DNA from: Deltaproteobacteria bacterium
Lineage (GTDB): Bacteria; Myxococcota_A; UBA9042; PHBI01
Direction: 5' to 3'
Length of the DNA: 64,000 bases
NCBI GenBank assembly: GCA_011526585.1
Contig: WYBB01000255.1
Span: forward strand, 1 to 64,000
Shown: one piece after another, positions 43,701 to 51,927 of the stretch
Layout: each line of letters opens with the position of its first letter
Position numbering within the stretch: the stretch's first letter is position 1
Made by a program: the position numbers and the translations under genes
Notes under the pieces: model-generated
Told to the model about the DNA's origin: nothing
Seen by the model: only the letters and a program-made list of their open reading frames with translations
Databases searched by the model: none

Positions 43701-45122
43701 ATGGCAAAGACGATCGACATGCGGCCGACGATGGATCCGGCGGAGGCGGGCGAGGGCGGTGAACGCGAACCCGGCCCGGACGATCCGTTCGTCGGTCTGC
43801 GCGTCGCGGGTCGCTACCGGATCGAGCGACGCCTGGGCGAAGGGGGGATCGGGCGGGTCTATCGCGCGATCCAGGAGCCGCTCGGGCGCGCGGTGGCATT
43901 GAAGCTGTTGCACCCGGAGCTGTCCGGGCGCAAGGAGATGCACCTGCGCTTCGAGCGCGAGGCGCGCGCGGCGAGCCGCCTGGCGCACGCGGGCTCGGTG
44001 ATGGTCTTCGACTTCGGGCAGTGGAACCACCTCCTCTATCTCGTGATGGAGCTCGTGGAGGGTACGTCGCTCGACGCGGTGATCCGCGACGAGTCGCCGC
44101 TGTCGGTCGAGCGCGTGATCGATCTCGGCGTGCAGTTGTGCGACGCGCTGGCGGCCGCGCATGCGCAGGGGCTCCTGCACCGCGACCTCAAGCCGGAGAA
44201 CGTGCTGATCGCGCGTGGAGTCGACGGGCGGGAGGTCGTCAAGGTCTGCGACTACGGCCTCGCCTATCTCATCGACGAGAGCCAGAACACGCCGCGGCTG
44301 ACGCGTGACGGCACCGTGGCGGGCACGCCGGAGTTCATGGCGCCCGAGCAGGTGATGAACCGGACGCTCGACGAGCGGACCGATCTCTACGCGCTCGGGT
44401 GCGTGCTCTACGAGATGGTGAGCGGGCACGCGCCATTCGAAGGCGAGAGCTCGATGGAGATCCTGACCAAGCAGCTCTACGACGAGCCCGAGCCGCTGGG
44501 AAAGCGTGCACGGCGGCCGATCCCCAAGGCGCTCGAGCGCGCGGTGGGATGGGCGCTGGAGAAGGTCCCGGCGCGGCGGCCGCAGCGTGCGGCCGACCTG
44601 AAGGCCGCGCTCTTGCGGGTGCTCGAGGCCGGACCCGATCGACCCGAGCGGCCCTCGAGCGACGAGGTTCAGGTGCTCTTCGATCGGCAGGCGCGCGCCG
44701 AGGCGGCAGGGATTGCCGCGGGTCCGCCGCGGATGAGCGACGAGGTGGCGACGCCGGCGGGTGAGGTGGTGGTCGTGAGCGCGAACGCGCTGCCGTTCGA
44801 CCGTTCGGCGCTGGCGATCTTGCGCGCGCAGGGCGTCGTGGCGCGCGAGGCGGCGGGGCTCGGCGAGGGCGCGGGCGCGGCGGCGCTGGTGGTCGACGTG
44901 CGCGGAGAGGCGGAGCGCGGGCTCGAGCGGCTGGCGGAAGAGCTCGGGCGGCGGCCGGAGGCGGCCAAGACGGTGCTGGTCGTCGGGCCGGACGACGACT
45001 TCCAGACGATGACGCGCGCGCTCGAGCTCAAGATCGCGGACTTCGTGCCGGAGTCCCTGCTCGCGAGCCTGCCGCGCAAGGTGGCGCGCGCGATCGAGCG
45101 GGCGCGCAGGAGTGGCGCATGA
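43701..45122 (+). CDS. Hanks-type Ser/Thr protein kinase with C-terminal receiver-like domain
   Basis: 473 residues. Kinase domain about 40-305: Gly loop GEGGIGRV, Lys68 (VALKLL), catalytic HRDLKPEN (His160-Asp162), DYG in place of DFG (184-186), GTPEFMAPEQ activation-loop end and RTDLYALGCVLYEMVSG. No membrane helix. Residues about 355-470 look like a response-regulator receiver fold (VVVVSANALPFDRSALAILRA, ALVVDVRG, TVLVVGPDDDF, IADFVPESLL), with the strands in order but the phosphorylation site uncertain. The ATG abuts AGGAG; a start at 43719 is possible. The stop overlaps the next lipoprotein start by ATGA. Confidence 0.9.
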   Translation: MAKTIDMRPTMDPAEAGEGGEREPGPDDPFVGLRVAGRYRIERRLGEGGIGRVYRAIQEPLGRAVALKLLHPELSGRKEMHLRFEREARAASRLAHAGSVMVFDFGQWNHLLYLVMELVEGTSLDAVIRDESPLSVERVIDLGVQLCDALAAAHAQGLLHRDLKPENVLIARGVDGREVVKVCDYGLAYLIDESQNTPRLTRDGTVAGTPEFMAPEQVMNRTLDERTDLYALGCVLYEMVSGHAPFEGESSMEILTKQLYDEPEPLGKRARRPIPKALERAVGWALEKVPARRPQRAADLKAALLRVLEAGPDRPERPSSDEVQVLFDRQARAEAAGIAAGPPRMSDEVATPAGEVVVVSANALPFDRSALAILRAQGVVAREAAGLGEGAGAAALVVDVRGEAERGLERLAEELGRRPEAAKTVLVVGPDDDFQTMTRALELKIADFVPESLLASLPRKVARAIERARRSGA

Positions 45123-45649
45123 AGAGGGCCGGACCGGCGCTGGTGATGTCGCTTGCGGCGCTCGCTGCGACCGGGTGCTACCAGGCGCTAGGCGCCGGCT
45201 ACGCCCACCGCTTCGCCGAGCGAGGCGGCCACGCGTTCGAGGGGTCGTACCTGTTCGGGCTCGGCGAGGCGTTCGGGGATGACACGCCGCTCGCGTTCGC
45301 CAAGGCGACGGTGATGGGAGGCGAGTGGGGCGTGCGCGGGGCCGACGTGATCGGCGTCATGGCCCAGGAAGACCTCGATGGAGCGACCTTCTTCCTGCGG
45401 CCGGGTGTGGCGTTCCTGGTGATCGGCGCCGAGTTTCGCGAGCCCGAGGCAAGCGACCGGATCTGGGCCGGGATCGGCGCAGAGGTGGACGTCGGCTTCC
45501 TCATCGAGGCGGGCGACTCGGTCGGGATCGAGATCGGCGCGCGCGCGGGCGGCGACCTGAGCTACACGGGCGTCGGCAGCGGGGGCTTCGTCGGCGCGTT
45601 CCTGTCGTTCGCCTGGGTCTGGGAAGGGCCCGACTGGGTCACCCGGTAG
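45119..45649 (+). CDS. Small outer-membrane-type lipoprotein
   Basis: 176 residues. The signal ends ALAATGC-YQA, a lipobox. The mature chain is Gly-rich with alternating strands (SYLFGLGEAFGDD, GIGAEVDVGFLIEAGDSVGIEIGARAGGD, GAFLSFAWVWEG), suggesting a small barrel or beta-sheet fold. Translationally coupled to the kinase. No family recognised. Confidence 0.65.
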   Translation: MKRAGPALVMSLAALAATGCYQALGAGYAHRFAERGGHAFEGSYLFGLGEAFGDDTPLAFAKATVMGGEWGVRGADVIGVMAQEDLDGATFFLRPGVAFLVIGAEFREPEASDRIWAGIGAEVDVGFLIEAGDSVGIEIGARAGGDLSYTGVGSGGFVGAFLSFAWVWEGPDWVTR

Positions 45650-45659
45650 GACGCGGGAG

Positions 45660-46232
45660 TCAGCGCGGCGACTCGACCGACGGGGGCGCGGCGTCGCGCT
45701 GGCGTTGGGCGCGGACCTCGTCGCCGACCGCCTGACGGATGCGGATGACCGAGAGCACGAGCCAGACGGCGAGGCAGACCAGCACGATGACGAGCTTGGT
45801 CGTCGAGAGGCCGGGCTGGCGACCGGTGGCGACGCCGAAGGTGTCGAGCGTGATCGAGACGAAGATGAGGTTCAGGAAGAGCGTGACGCCGAGCAAGAGG
45901 CCCTCGAGCGCCTTGAGCGAGCGCAGTCGGGCCTCGGGCGGGAGCTTGAGCCAGTCCGCCTTGCGCGGGATGTTGACCCATGCCGGGTGCCGGATCGCGA
46001 GGCGGCGCGCGAGCAGCAGCATGCCGAAGAGGAAGGCGGTCATGATGGCGGCGATGAGCGGCAGGAGCCACCAGCCGGCGTCGGTCCAGCTGTCGGGCTG
46101 ACCGTGGATGTCGAAGTGATCCGGGTAGGGCCCCTCGAGCTTGCCGAGGGTCAGCGCCGCCGCGACCCACAACGCGATGTGCGCGACGAGGACCAGCACC
46201 GGCAGGATGCGTTGGAACATGCCGGGTTTCAT
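45660..46232 (-). CDS. DUF1648-type membrane protein
   Basis: About 190 residues from the ATG at 46232 (46220 also possible). First membrane helix ILPVLVLVAHIALWVAAALTL, then PYPDHFDIHGQPDSWTDAGWW, which resembles the DUF1648 signature (H-F-x-x-x-G-x-P-D-x-W), a domain also found in SdpI-type immunity proteins. Three more helices follow (LLPLIAAIMTAFLFGMLLLA, LLLGVTLFLNLIFVSITL, LVIVLVCLAVWLVLSVI). Function unknown. Its 3' end is 10 bases from the end of the small lipoprotein gene. Confidence 0.7.
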   Translation of the reverse strand: MKPGMFQRILPVLVLVAHIALWVAAALTLGKLEGPYPDHFDIHGQPDSWTDAGWWLLPLIAAIMTAFLFGMLLLARRLAIRHPAWVNIPRKADWLKLPPEARLRSLKALEGLLLGVTLFLNLIFVSITLDTFGVATGRQPGLSTTKLVIVLVCLAVWLVLSVIRIRQAVGDEVRAQRQRDAAPPSVESPR

Positions 46233-46259
46233 ACACGTGAACGCCGGGCCGCGCATCCC

Positions 46260-46280
46260 TCACATCGCGCCGCGATGTGA
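46260..46280. promoter_or_regulatory. Perfect 10-1-10 inverted repeat between divergent genes
   Basis: TCACATCGCG (46260-46269), one base, CGCGATGTGA (46271-46280). It lies 12 bases before the start at 46293 and overlaps a possible -10, TGATAT (46277-46282). Position and symmetry suggest an operator for a dimeric repressor acting on the gene at 46293 and perhaps on the divergent gene. Confidence 0.5.
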
Positions 46281-46292
46281 TATCGGTGGCGC

Positions 46293-47609
46293 ATGACTTC
46301 GGGTTCCGGATCGGGCGAGGGATCTCCCGCCGCGACACAGGCCTCGGGCTCGACGACGGCGGAGGTCGCGCGCCTCGACGACAGCATCGTCGACAAGACC
46401 GTGCACAAGCTCGAGGAGCTCGGACTCGAGTTCGCGGTGCCGTCCAACCCCAAGCTCGAGCGCATGGGGCTCGAGCGCTTCGCGCGCCACGACCGCAAGT
46501 ACCCGCCGCTCGCTCATGACGAGGCCGTGCACATCCTCGACGCAGCAGAGCGCGCGCAGATCCGCCGGCTCGGTACGCGCATGGTGCTGATCGCCTTCGG
46601 GATCGGCGCGCTCTCCGGGCTGGTGTCGTCGATCGCGTCGTTCGTGCTCGCCGTGCCCGAGCACGTCGAGACCACGTTCTGGCAGGACGTGCGCGACTTC
46701 CTCATCGTCAACGGCGTGACCATCGCCGCGACCGCGGTCGAGGTCGCGATCCTCTATCGGGTGGCGCTCAAGACGGTCCACCTCATCGCGCGCGAGGCGG
46801 GGATCCAGCTCGTGCCGCGCGGCACCGAGCCGGCGACGGACGAGCAACGCGCAGTGGCGCTCGCGTTGGCGCGCGCGGCGCTGGAGCTGCCGAACCCGCC
46901 GCAGAACCCCTTCGGGATCGACCCCTACCGGGAGATCTCGAAGTGGTGGTTGGTGCTGACGATGGTCTTCTACAAGCTCAAGATCAGCCTCACCAACTTC
47001 ATCCTGCGTCTGGTGATCCGGCGCATCGGTGGGCGCGCCATCGTCAAGGCCTACCTCACCTTCACCGACGTTTTCGTCACGGGCGCCTGGGACGCGTGGG
47101 TGGCCTGGCGCATGGTGCGTCAGGCGCGGATCCGCGCGCTCGGTCCGTCCGCCTGCGAGAGCCTGCTGCGCGACATCCTGCGTGACGAGGGAGGCATGCG
47201 CCGCGAGGTCCTGATCGCCATGCAGCGCGCGGTCGCGACGACGATCGTCCGCAGCCGCGAGGTGCACCCGAACCTCCTCGCGCTGATGCGGGCGATCGCA
47301 CGCAGGCTCGGCCCGGTCGCGATCCCGCGGCTCGACGAGACCGCGAGCTTCCTCGCGGCCCTGGATCGCCTGAGCGAGCGCGAGCGCGACCTCGTGCTCG
47401 AGGTGCTGGTGCTCGCGTCGTTCCCCGACGGTCACGTGTCGCGCGCCGAGGTCGAGCTGATCACCGCGATCCTCGGGCGCGCTCGCCGCAGCCTCGACAC
47501 GCGCGCGCTGCGCGCCCTGTGCAAGCGCTTCGTGCGCGGCGATCCGCTCACGCGCGAGGCGCTCCGCCATGTCATCGGCGGGTCAGCGTCAGCGCCTCGA
47601 GCCGCGTGA
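46293..47609 (+). CDS. Conserved membrane protein with TerB-like C-terminal part
   Basis: 438 residues. The N-terminus is Ser/Gly-rich, then a conserved soluble block (LDDSIVDKTVHKLEELGLEF, HDRKYPPLAHDEAVHILDAAERAQIRRLG), two membrane helices (about 97-120 and 135-158), and a helix pair KISLTNFILRLVIRRIGGRA. The last 80 residues (ERDLVLEVLVLASFPDGHVSRAEVELITAILGR) resemble a TerB/DUF533-type helical domain (A-x-DGxxxxxExxxI). I recognise no characterised family. Overlaps the end of the convergent YkgJ-type gene by 38 bases. Confidence 0.6.
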   Translation: MTSGSGSGEGSPAATQASGSTTAEVARLDDSIVDKTVHKLEELGLEFAVPSNPKLERMGLERFARHDRKYPPLAHDEAVHILDAAERAQIRRLGTRMVLIAFGIGALSGLVSSIASFVLAVPEHVETTFWQDVRDFLIVNGVTIAATAVEVAILYRVALKTVHLIAREAGIQLVPRGTEPATDEQRAVALALARAALELPNPPQNPFGIDPYREISKWWLVLTMVFYKLKISLTNFILRLVIRRIGGRAIVKAYLTFTDVFVTGAWDAWVAWRMVRQARIRALGPSACESLLRDILRDEGGMRREVLIAMQRAVATTIVRSREVHPNLLALMRAIARRLGPVAIPRLDETASFLAALDRLSERERDLVLEVLVLASFPDGHVSRAEVELITAILGRARRSLDTRALRALCKRFVRGDPLTREALRHVIGGSASAPRAA

Positions 47610-47832
47610 GATAGGCCAGCGCCTCCGCCCGGGAGGCGCCGCACATCTCCTCGTGCGGGCGCAGGCGCGCGCACACCGCCGGGCGCTCGGGGCGTCCGAA
47701 GATGCGGCAGCGCTCGCGCTCGTCGAGCTGTACACACCGCACACCGGCGGGCTTGCCACCGGGCATGCCGGGGATCGGCGACGAGATCGAGGGCGCGATA
47801 CAGCAGGCGCCACAGCCGGCACGGCAGTCCAT
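47572..47832 (-). CDS. YkgJ-family cysteine-cluster protein
   Basis: 86 residues. Cys at 3, 7, 10 and 11 (CRAGCGACC) and later C-x-x-FGRPERPAVCARLRP with PxxC; this is the zinc- or iron-binding CxxxCxxCC pattern of YkgJ proteins. The last two codons of the helix and stop overlap the convergent membrane-protein gene. Biochemical role unknown for most of the family. Confidence 0.8.
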   Translation of the reverse strand: MDCRAGCGACCIAPSISSPIPGMPGGKPAGVRCVQLDERERCRIFGRPERPAVCARLRPHEEMCGASRAEALAYLTRLEALTLTRR

Positions 47833-47861
47833 GGCGCCCAGAGTAGCCGAAGCGCTGGCGT

Positions 47862-50234
47862 TCAGGCGACCAGCGTCAGCGTCACCCGCACGACCGCATC
47901 ACCGCTCTGCCCCTCGGGCAGAGCCGAGAGGCGCGCCACCCCGAGCGGGCGCAGGAGACAGCGCCCGACGGTCTCGCCGGCGGGGTTCGACACCAGGCGC
48001 GAGGTCTTGACCACGCCGTCCTTGCCGATCACCAGCTCGACGGTGATGGTCTGACCCGCCGTGATCCCCTGCCCGCTCACGCAGCGCGTGAGCTGCGTCT
48101 CGATCCGCCGGAGCGCACCCTCGACGTCGCTCAGGCTGCGCGGACCGGAGATCACCTGCACGCGCTGTACGCGCACCTTGGCCGCGATTGCCACCGGTGG
48201 CTTGAGCTCGGCCGGCTCGGGCGCGGGCTCCTCCACGATGAGCTCGGCGACCTCGGCCTCCTTGGCCACCCGCACACGCTTGGGCGCGTAGCCCGAGCGC
48301 TGCTTCACCATCGGCGCCGCCGGCACGGGGCCTCCAAACGCCGCCGCCGGGTCGCCGACGGCGAGGTCGCTCACGCCGTCGGGCAGCGGCAGCGGCTGCT
48401 TGACGGTCGTCTGCTGTCCGCCCTCGTTGCGCACGCGCTGATCGACGGCGACGAAGCTCGTGTACTGGGTCATCAGGTTGTAGTCGAGGCCGAGCTGCGT
48501 GACCTCGGCGACCTTGTCGACGCCGCCCTCGTACTGATGGAAGTCCGAGAGCGTCGCGATGCGGTGCCGCGCCCACAGATAGCGGAGCGCGACGTTCTTG
48601 TCGGAGGGCTCGGCCTTCGCGACGTCGATGGTCTTCGAGAAGCGTCCCGCCCCGGAGGTGCCGGTCACGGTGATGCGCCCCTTGGCCGCGCCCTTGTACT
48701 TGCCGAAGACGAGCACCGGGCGCGACGCGAAGAGGTCGGGCGGCGCCGCCGGCTCGACGTCGTAGGCCTCGAAGCCGTCGAAGGCGACCTTGATGTCCGT
48801 CAGCGCCGGCGAGTCGATGTAGGTCTTGAAGCGGTTGGCCTTCTCGACCGCATCGTCGCCATGCATCACGATGAACGGCTCGCCGAGGCCCATGCGCGCC
48901 ATGCCCTCGATCAGGTGGCGGTTGACCGATGAACCGATCCCGAACGCGAAGAAGTTCGCCTTGCCGAGGTTGTCGCGGATGGTGCGGAAGACCTGCGGCT
49001 CGACCGAGACGTAGCCGTCGGTCACCGCGACGAAGGTGCGCGCGTACTCGTCGGCGGTCGGCATCGCCAGCGCCTCGCGCAGCGCGCCGAGGATCTCGGT
49101 GCCGCCCCCGCCCTGCATCCCGGCCATGAACGCCTTGGCCTTCGCGACGTTGTCGCGCGTGACCGCCAGGCTCTTGGACGCGAGCACCCGGTTGCCCCCG
49201 GAGAAGCACAGGATGTTGAAGCGGTCGTCGGGCCCCATGCCGTCGAGCAACCCGTTCATGACGATCTTGGCGGTGTCGATCGGGAAGCCGTGCATCGACC
49301 CGGAGACGTCGACGATGAAGATGTACTCGCGCTTGGGGCGGCTCTTCGCCTCGACGACCTTGGGCGGCTGCACCATCGCGAGGAAGAAGCCCTCGCTGCG
49401 GCCCTCTCCGGGCGGCAGGAGCAGCGCCCCGGTCTCGATGAGGTCCCCGGCGAGCTGATACTGCAGGACGAAGTCCTTCGTGCCGGCGGCCCCCTTGTTG
49501 CTCAGCGTGATGTCGGCGACGCCGTCCTCGGGCAGCGTCGTCGCGATCGGGTGCGACGAGCTGGTCACGCGCTTGATCGGCATGCCCGCCGAGATCCGCA
49601 CCGCGACGTCCCAACCGTAGCTCGGCTTGTCGCCCGCGTGCTGATACGGCGTGTTGGTGAAGCTCTCGCCGGCGGTCGACTCCCCGGTGTAGCGCGGCCC
49701 GACGACGGCGGGATACACGAACTCGTAGGTGCCGCCGGCGGGCACGAGCAGCTCGGCGTAGTCCATCTCGACGCGGATGGTGTCGCCCGGCATGATGTTG
49801 GCGACGTTCATCGTGAAGACGTTGGGCCGGTCCTGCTCGAGCAGCGAGGCCGTCTTGCCCTCCTTGCGCGCGTCCTCGTAGATCTGGCGCGCCTCGTCCT
49901 TCTTGTGGATCTCGGCCACGATCTTCCGCTCGCCGACGGTCATCTGCATCGCGAAGACGGCGGCGCGCGTCGACCCCGGGAACACGTAGATCGCCTCGAT
50001 CGGCTTGTCGCCTTCGTTCTTGTAGACCTGCGTCACGCGCACGTGCGCGATCACGCCGGCGATCGCCACGTCCGCGCGCGTCTCCTTCAAAGGCAGCGCG
50101 TCCACGCCGGGGTCGGCGTTGGGCACGACGAAGTAGGGTGAGTCGCTCTTGTCCGGCGCGACGTCGGGCCTGGCGAACGCCGGCGCCGACGCCAGCACGG
50201 CGACGATCAGGGATACGGGCAAGCTCGGCTTCAT
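47862..50234 (-). CDS. VIT and VWA domain protein with AgmX/PglI-type C-terminal domain
   Basis: 790 residues from the ATG at 50234, behind AGGAGGAGA. Signal peptide (SLIVAVLASAPAFA). VIT domain about 45-180 (LKETRADVAIAGVIAHVRVTQVYKNEG...YVFPGSTRAAV), VWA domain about 305-470 with a complete MIDAS start DVSGSM, a beta-rich middle, and a C-terminal domain from about 690 (LTRCVSGQ...ITVELVIGKDGVVKTSRLVSN...VGRCLLRPL) matching the TonB-like AgmX/PglI C-terminal domain. VIT-VWA proteins such as inter-alpha-trypsin-inhibitor heavy-chain relatives bind partners through metal. This one is exported; the C-terminal module suggests contact with an outer-membrane machine. Partner unknown. Confidence 0.9.
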   Translation of the reverse strand: MKPSLPVSLIVAVLASAPAFARPDVAPDKSDSPYFVVPNADPGVDALPLKETRADVAIAGVIAHVRVTQVYKNEGDKPIEAIYVFPGSTRAAVFAMQMTVGERKIVAEIHKKDEARQIYEDARKEGKTASLLEQDRPNVFTMNVANIMPGDTIRVEMDYAELLVPAGGTYEFVYPAVVGPRYTGESTAGESFTNTPYQHAGDKPSYGWDVAVRISAGMPIKRVTSSSHPIATTLPEDGVADITLSNKGAAGTKDFVLQYQLAGDLIETGALLLPPGEGRSEGFFLAMVQPPKVVEAKSRPKREYIFIVDVSGSMHGFPIDTAKIVMNGLLDGMGPDDRFNILCFSGGNRVLASKSLAVTRDNVAKAKAFMAGMQGGGGTEILGALREALAMPTADEYARTFVAVTDGYVSVEPQVFRTIRDNLGKANFFAFGIGSSVNRHLIEGMARMGLGEPFIVMHGDDAVEKANRFKTYIDSPALTDIKVAFDGFEAYDVEPAAPPDLFASRPVLVFGKYKGAAKGRITVTGTSGAGRFSKTIDVAKAEPSDKNVALRYLWARHRIATLSDFHQYEGGVDKVAEVTQLGLDYNLMTQYTSFVAVDQRVRNEGGQQTTVKQPLPLPDGVSDLAVGDPAAAFGGPVPAAPMVKQRSGYAPKRVRVAKEAEVAELIVEEPAPEPAELKPPVAIAAKVRVQRVQVISGPRSLSDVEGALRRIETQLTRCVSGQGITAGQTITVELVIGKDGVVKTSRLVSNPAGETVGRCLLRPLGVARLSALPEGQSGDAVVRVTLTLVA

Positions 50235-50361
50235 CGGTCTCCTCCTGCTACCAGACCACGTGGAGACCATGACTACGGACCATCGCGGGTTTCGATCTTC
50301 CCTGCCCCGACGTCCGGTTGGAGGGAGTCGACAGCCCGCGCGACCTGGGTGACGATGTGCC

Positions 50362-51912
50362 ATGCGCTCGAGCACCGTCGCCGCGTCGCTCCTCGCCCTG
50401 GCCGCCGGCGGCCTGCCGATCCTGCACGGCCTCGGCTTCATGGCCACCTTCAACACCGCGCCGCTGCCCGCGCTCGTCGAGCTGGCCGAGCGCCCGGATC
50501 CGGTCGCGCGCCCGACGAGCTCCCGCTCCCGCGTGGTGGTGGTGGTCGTCGACGGCCTGCGCGCCGACTTCGCGCCCGCGCTCGGGCTCACCCCCGGGAA
50601 GCTCCCGCACGCGAGCTGTCAGATCGAGGCGCTGCTGCCGTCGTTCTCGCGCCCCGGCTACGTCGCGCTCTCGACCGGGGTCCCGCCCTGGGCCTCGGGC
50701 GTGCACACCAACGATCACGAGGGGGCCGTCGCCCTACCCTCGATCTGGTCCGCCGCCCGCCGCGCCGGGGTCACGACGCACCTGGTCGCCGATGGCACCG
50801 ACTGGTGGATCGAGCTCTTCCCCGAGGCCTTCGACGAGATCGCGATCGTGCCCCAGGCCGACTTCGACGCCTTCTGGTCGGGCTTTTCGCTCGACCCCGC
50901 CCCGAGCCTCCTGCTCGTGCACCTCGTCGCAGCCGACGACGCCGCGCACGACTTCGGCATCGGCGATGCCTATCGCGCCGAGCTCGCCCGGGCCGGCCGA
51001 CGGATCCAACGCCTGATCGACGCGCTCGACCCCGCCCACGACACCCTCATCGTTACCGCCGATCACGGCCACATCGCGCGCGGCGGCCACGGCGGCCCCG
51101 AGCCCGAGGTGATCGCGATCCCGTTCCTCGCCTACGGCGCCGGCGTCACCGCCCACCCCGACCCCTCGGACCAGCGCCCGTGGTGCGGCTCGCTCCTCGA
51201 TCTGCCGACCTCGATCGCCGCCCGCCTCGACCTCGCGCCGCCCGCCGCCGCGATGGGCAGCCTCGTGCCGCTCATCCGCCCGGTCAGCCCGACCTTCAAT
51301 GCGCTCCTCGCCGCGCGCACCGTCGCGCTGCACGACGCCCTGGGACCACACGCCGGCGCCCATCCGCCGTCGCACCCCCTCGCCCCCATCGCGCACGGCC
51401 GGCAGGAGCCCCTCTCGGTCCCCGGGCTCGGCCTCGCGCTCGGCCTCTGGTTCGGTCTCGTGATCGTCCTGCTCCCGCTGCTGGTGCCAGGGCCGCGTGC
51501 CCGCACGCTGCTCAGCGCGCTCACACCGCCCCTCGTCTTCGCCGTCGCCTACGCGATCTTTGAGCCGACGCTCTCGCTCTCGGCGGTGTGGCTCGAAGAC
51601 CCGTGGAAGCTCCGAATGATCGCCATCATCGCGGGCGCCGCGCTCGTCTCCACGCTCTTCGTGTTCCGCCGCCACGCCCCCTTTGAAGCCCTCGCCATCG
51701 TCGCTGCCGGCGCCACCCTGCCCGTCCTGCTCGCCGCGTTCGCACACGGCTCGCTCGACGCCAGCCCCGTGCTCGGCGATCCCCACGCCGCCTTCGCGCT
51801 GATCGTCGCCGACCTCTTCGCCGGAGTGACCCTGGCGGTCGCCGCCTGCGCCGCGATCGTGTCTTTCCTTCGCGAACGACGGCGCGCTCATGCCAAGGTG
51901 TGGGTCGACTGA
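50362..51912 (+). CDS. Alkaline-phosphatase superfamily membrane protein
   Basis: 516 residues. An N-terminal hydrophobic segment, then a phosphodiesterase/phosphoethanolamine-transferase-like domain: VVVDGLRADF (metal Asp64), SFSRPGYVALSTGVPPW (nucleophile region), LVHLVAADDAAHDFG (D...H), VTADHGHIARGGHGG (DH) and IPFLAYG. At least four membrane helices occupy the C-terminal third (residues about 360-505). The layout recalls GPI-ethanolamine-phosphate-transferase-like or nucleotide pyrophosphatase-like membrane enzymes. Substrate probably a phosphate ester on lipid or glycan; not determinable. Followed by polX after 15 bases. Confidence 0.78.
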   Translation: MRSSTVAASLLALAAGGLPILHGLGFMATFNTAPLPALVELAERPDPVARPTSSRSRVVVVVVDGLRADFAPALGLTPGKLPHASCQIEALLPSFSRPGYVALSTGVPPWASGVHTNDHEGAVALPSIWSAARRAGVTTHLVADGTDWWIELFPEAFDEIAIVPQADFDAFWSGFSLDPAPSLLLVHLVAADDAAHDFGIGDAYRAELARAGRRIQRLIDALDPAHDTLIVTADHGHIARGGHGGPEPEVIAIPFLAYGAGVTAHPDPSDQRPWCGSLLDLPTSIAARLDLAPPAAAMGSLVPLIRPVSPTFNALLAARTVALHDALGPHAGAHPPSHPLAPIAHGRQEPLSVPGLGLALGLWFGLVIVLLPLLVPGPRARTLLSALTPPLVFAVAYAIFEPTLSLSAVWLEDPWKLRMIAIIAGAALVSTLFVFRRHAPFEALAIVAAGATLPVLLAAFAHGSLDASPVLGDPHAAFALIVADLFAGVTLAVAACAAIVSFLRERRRAHAKVWVD

Positions 51913-51927
51913 GGCCACGACGACGCG

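Noticed and set aside
46260..46280. A CRP/FNR site
   Set aside because: CRP sites read TGTGA-N6-TCACA; here the halves are in the opposite order (TCACA...TGTGA) with different spacing.
47862..50591. Longer start for the VIT-VWA protein at 50591
   Set aside because: The added 119 residues are basic low-complexity; the ATG at 50234 has AGGAGGAGA and a signal peptide.
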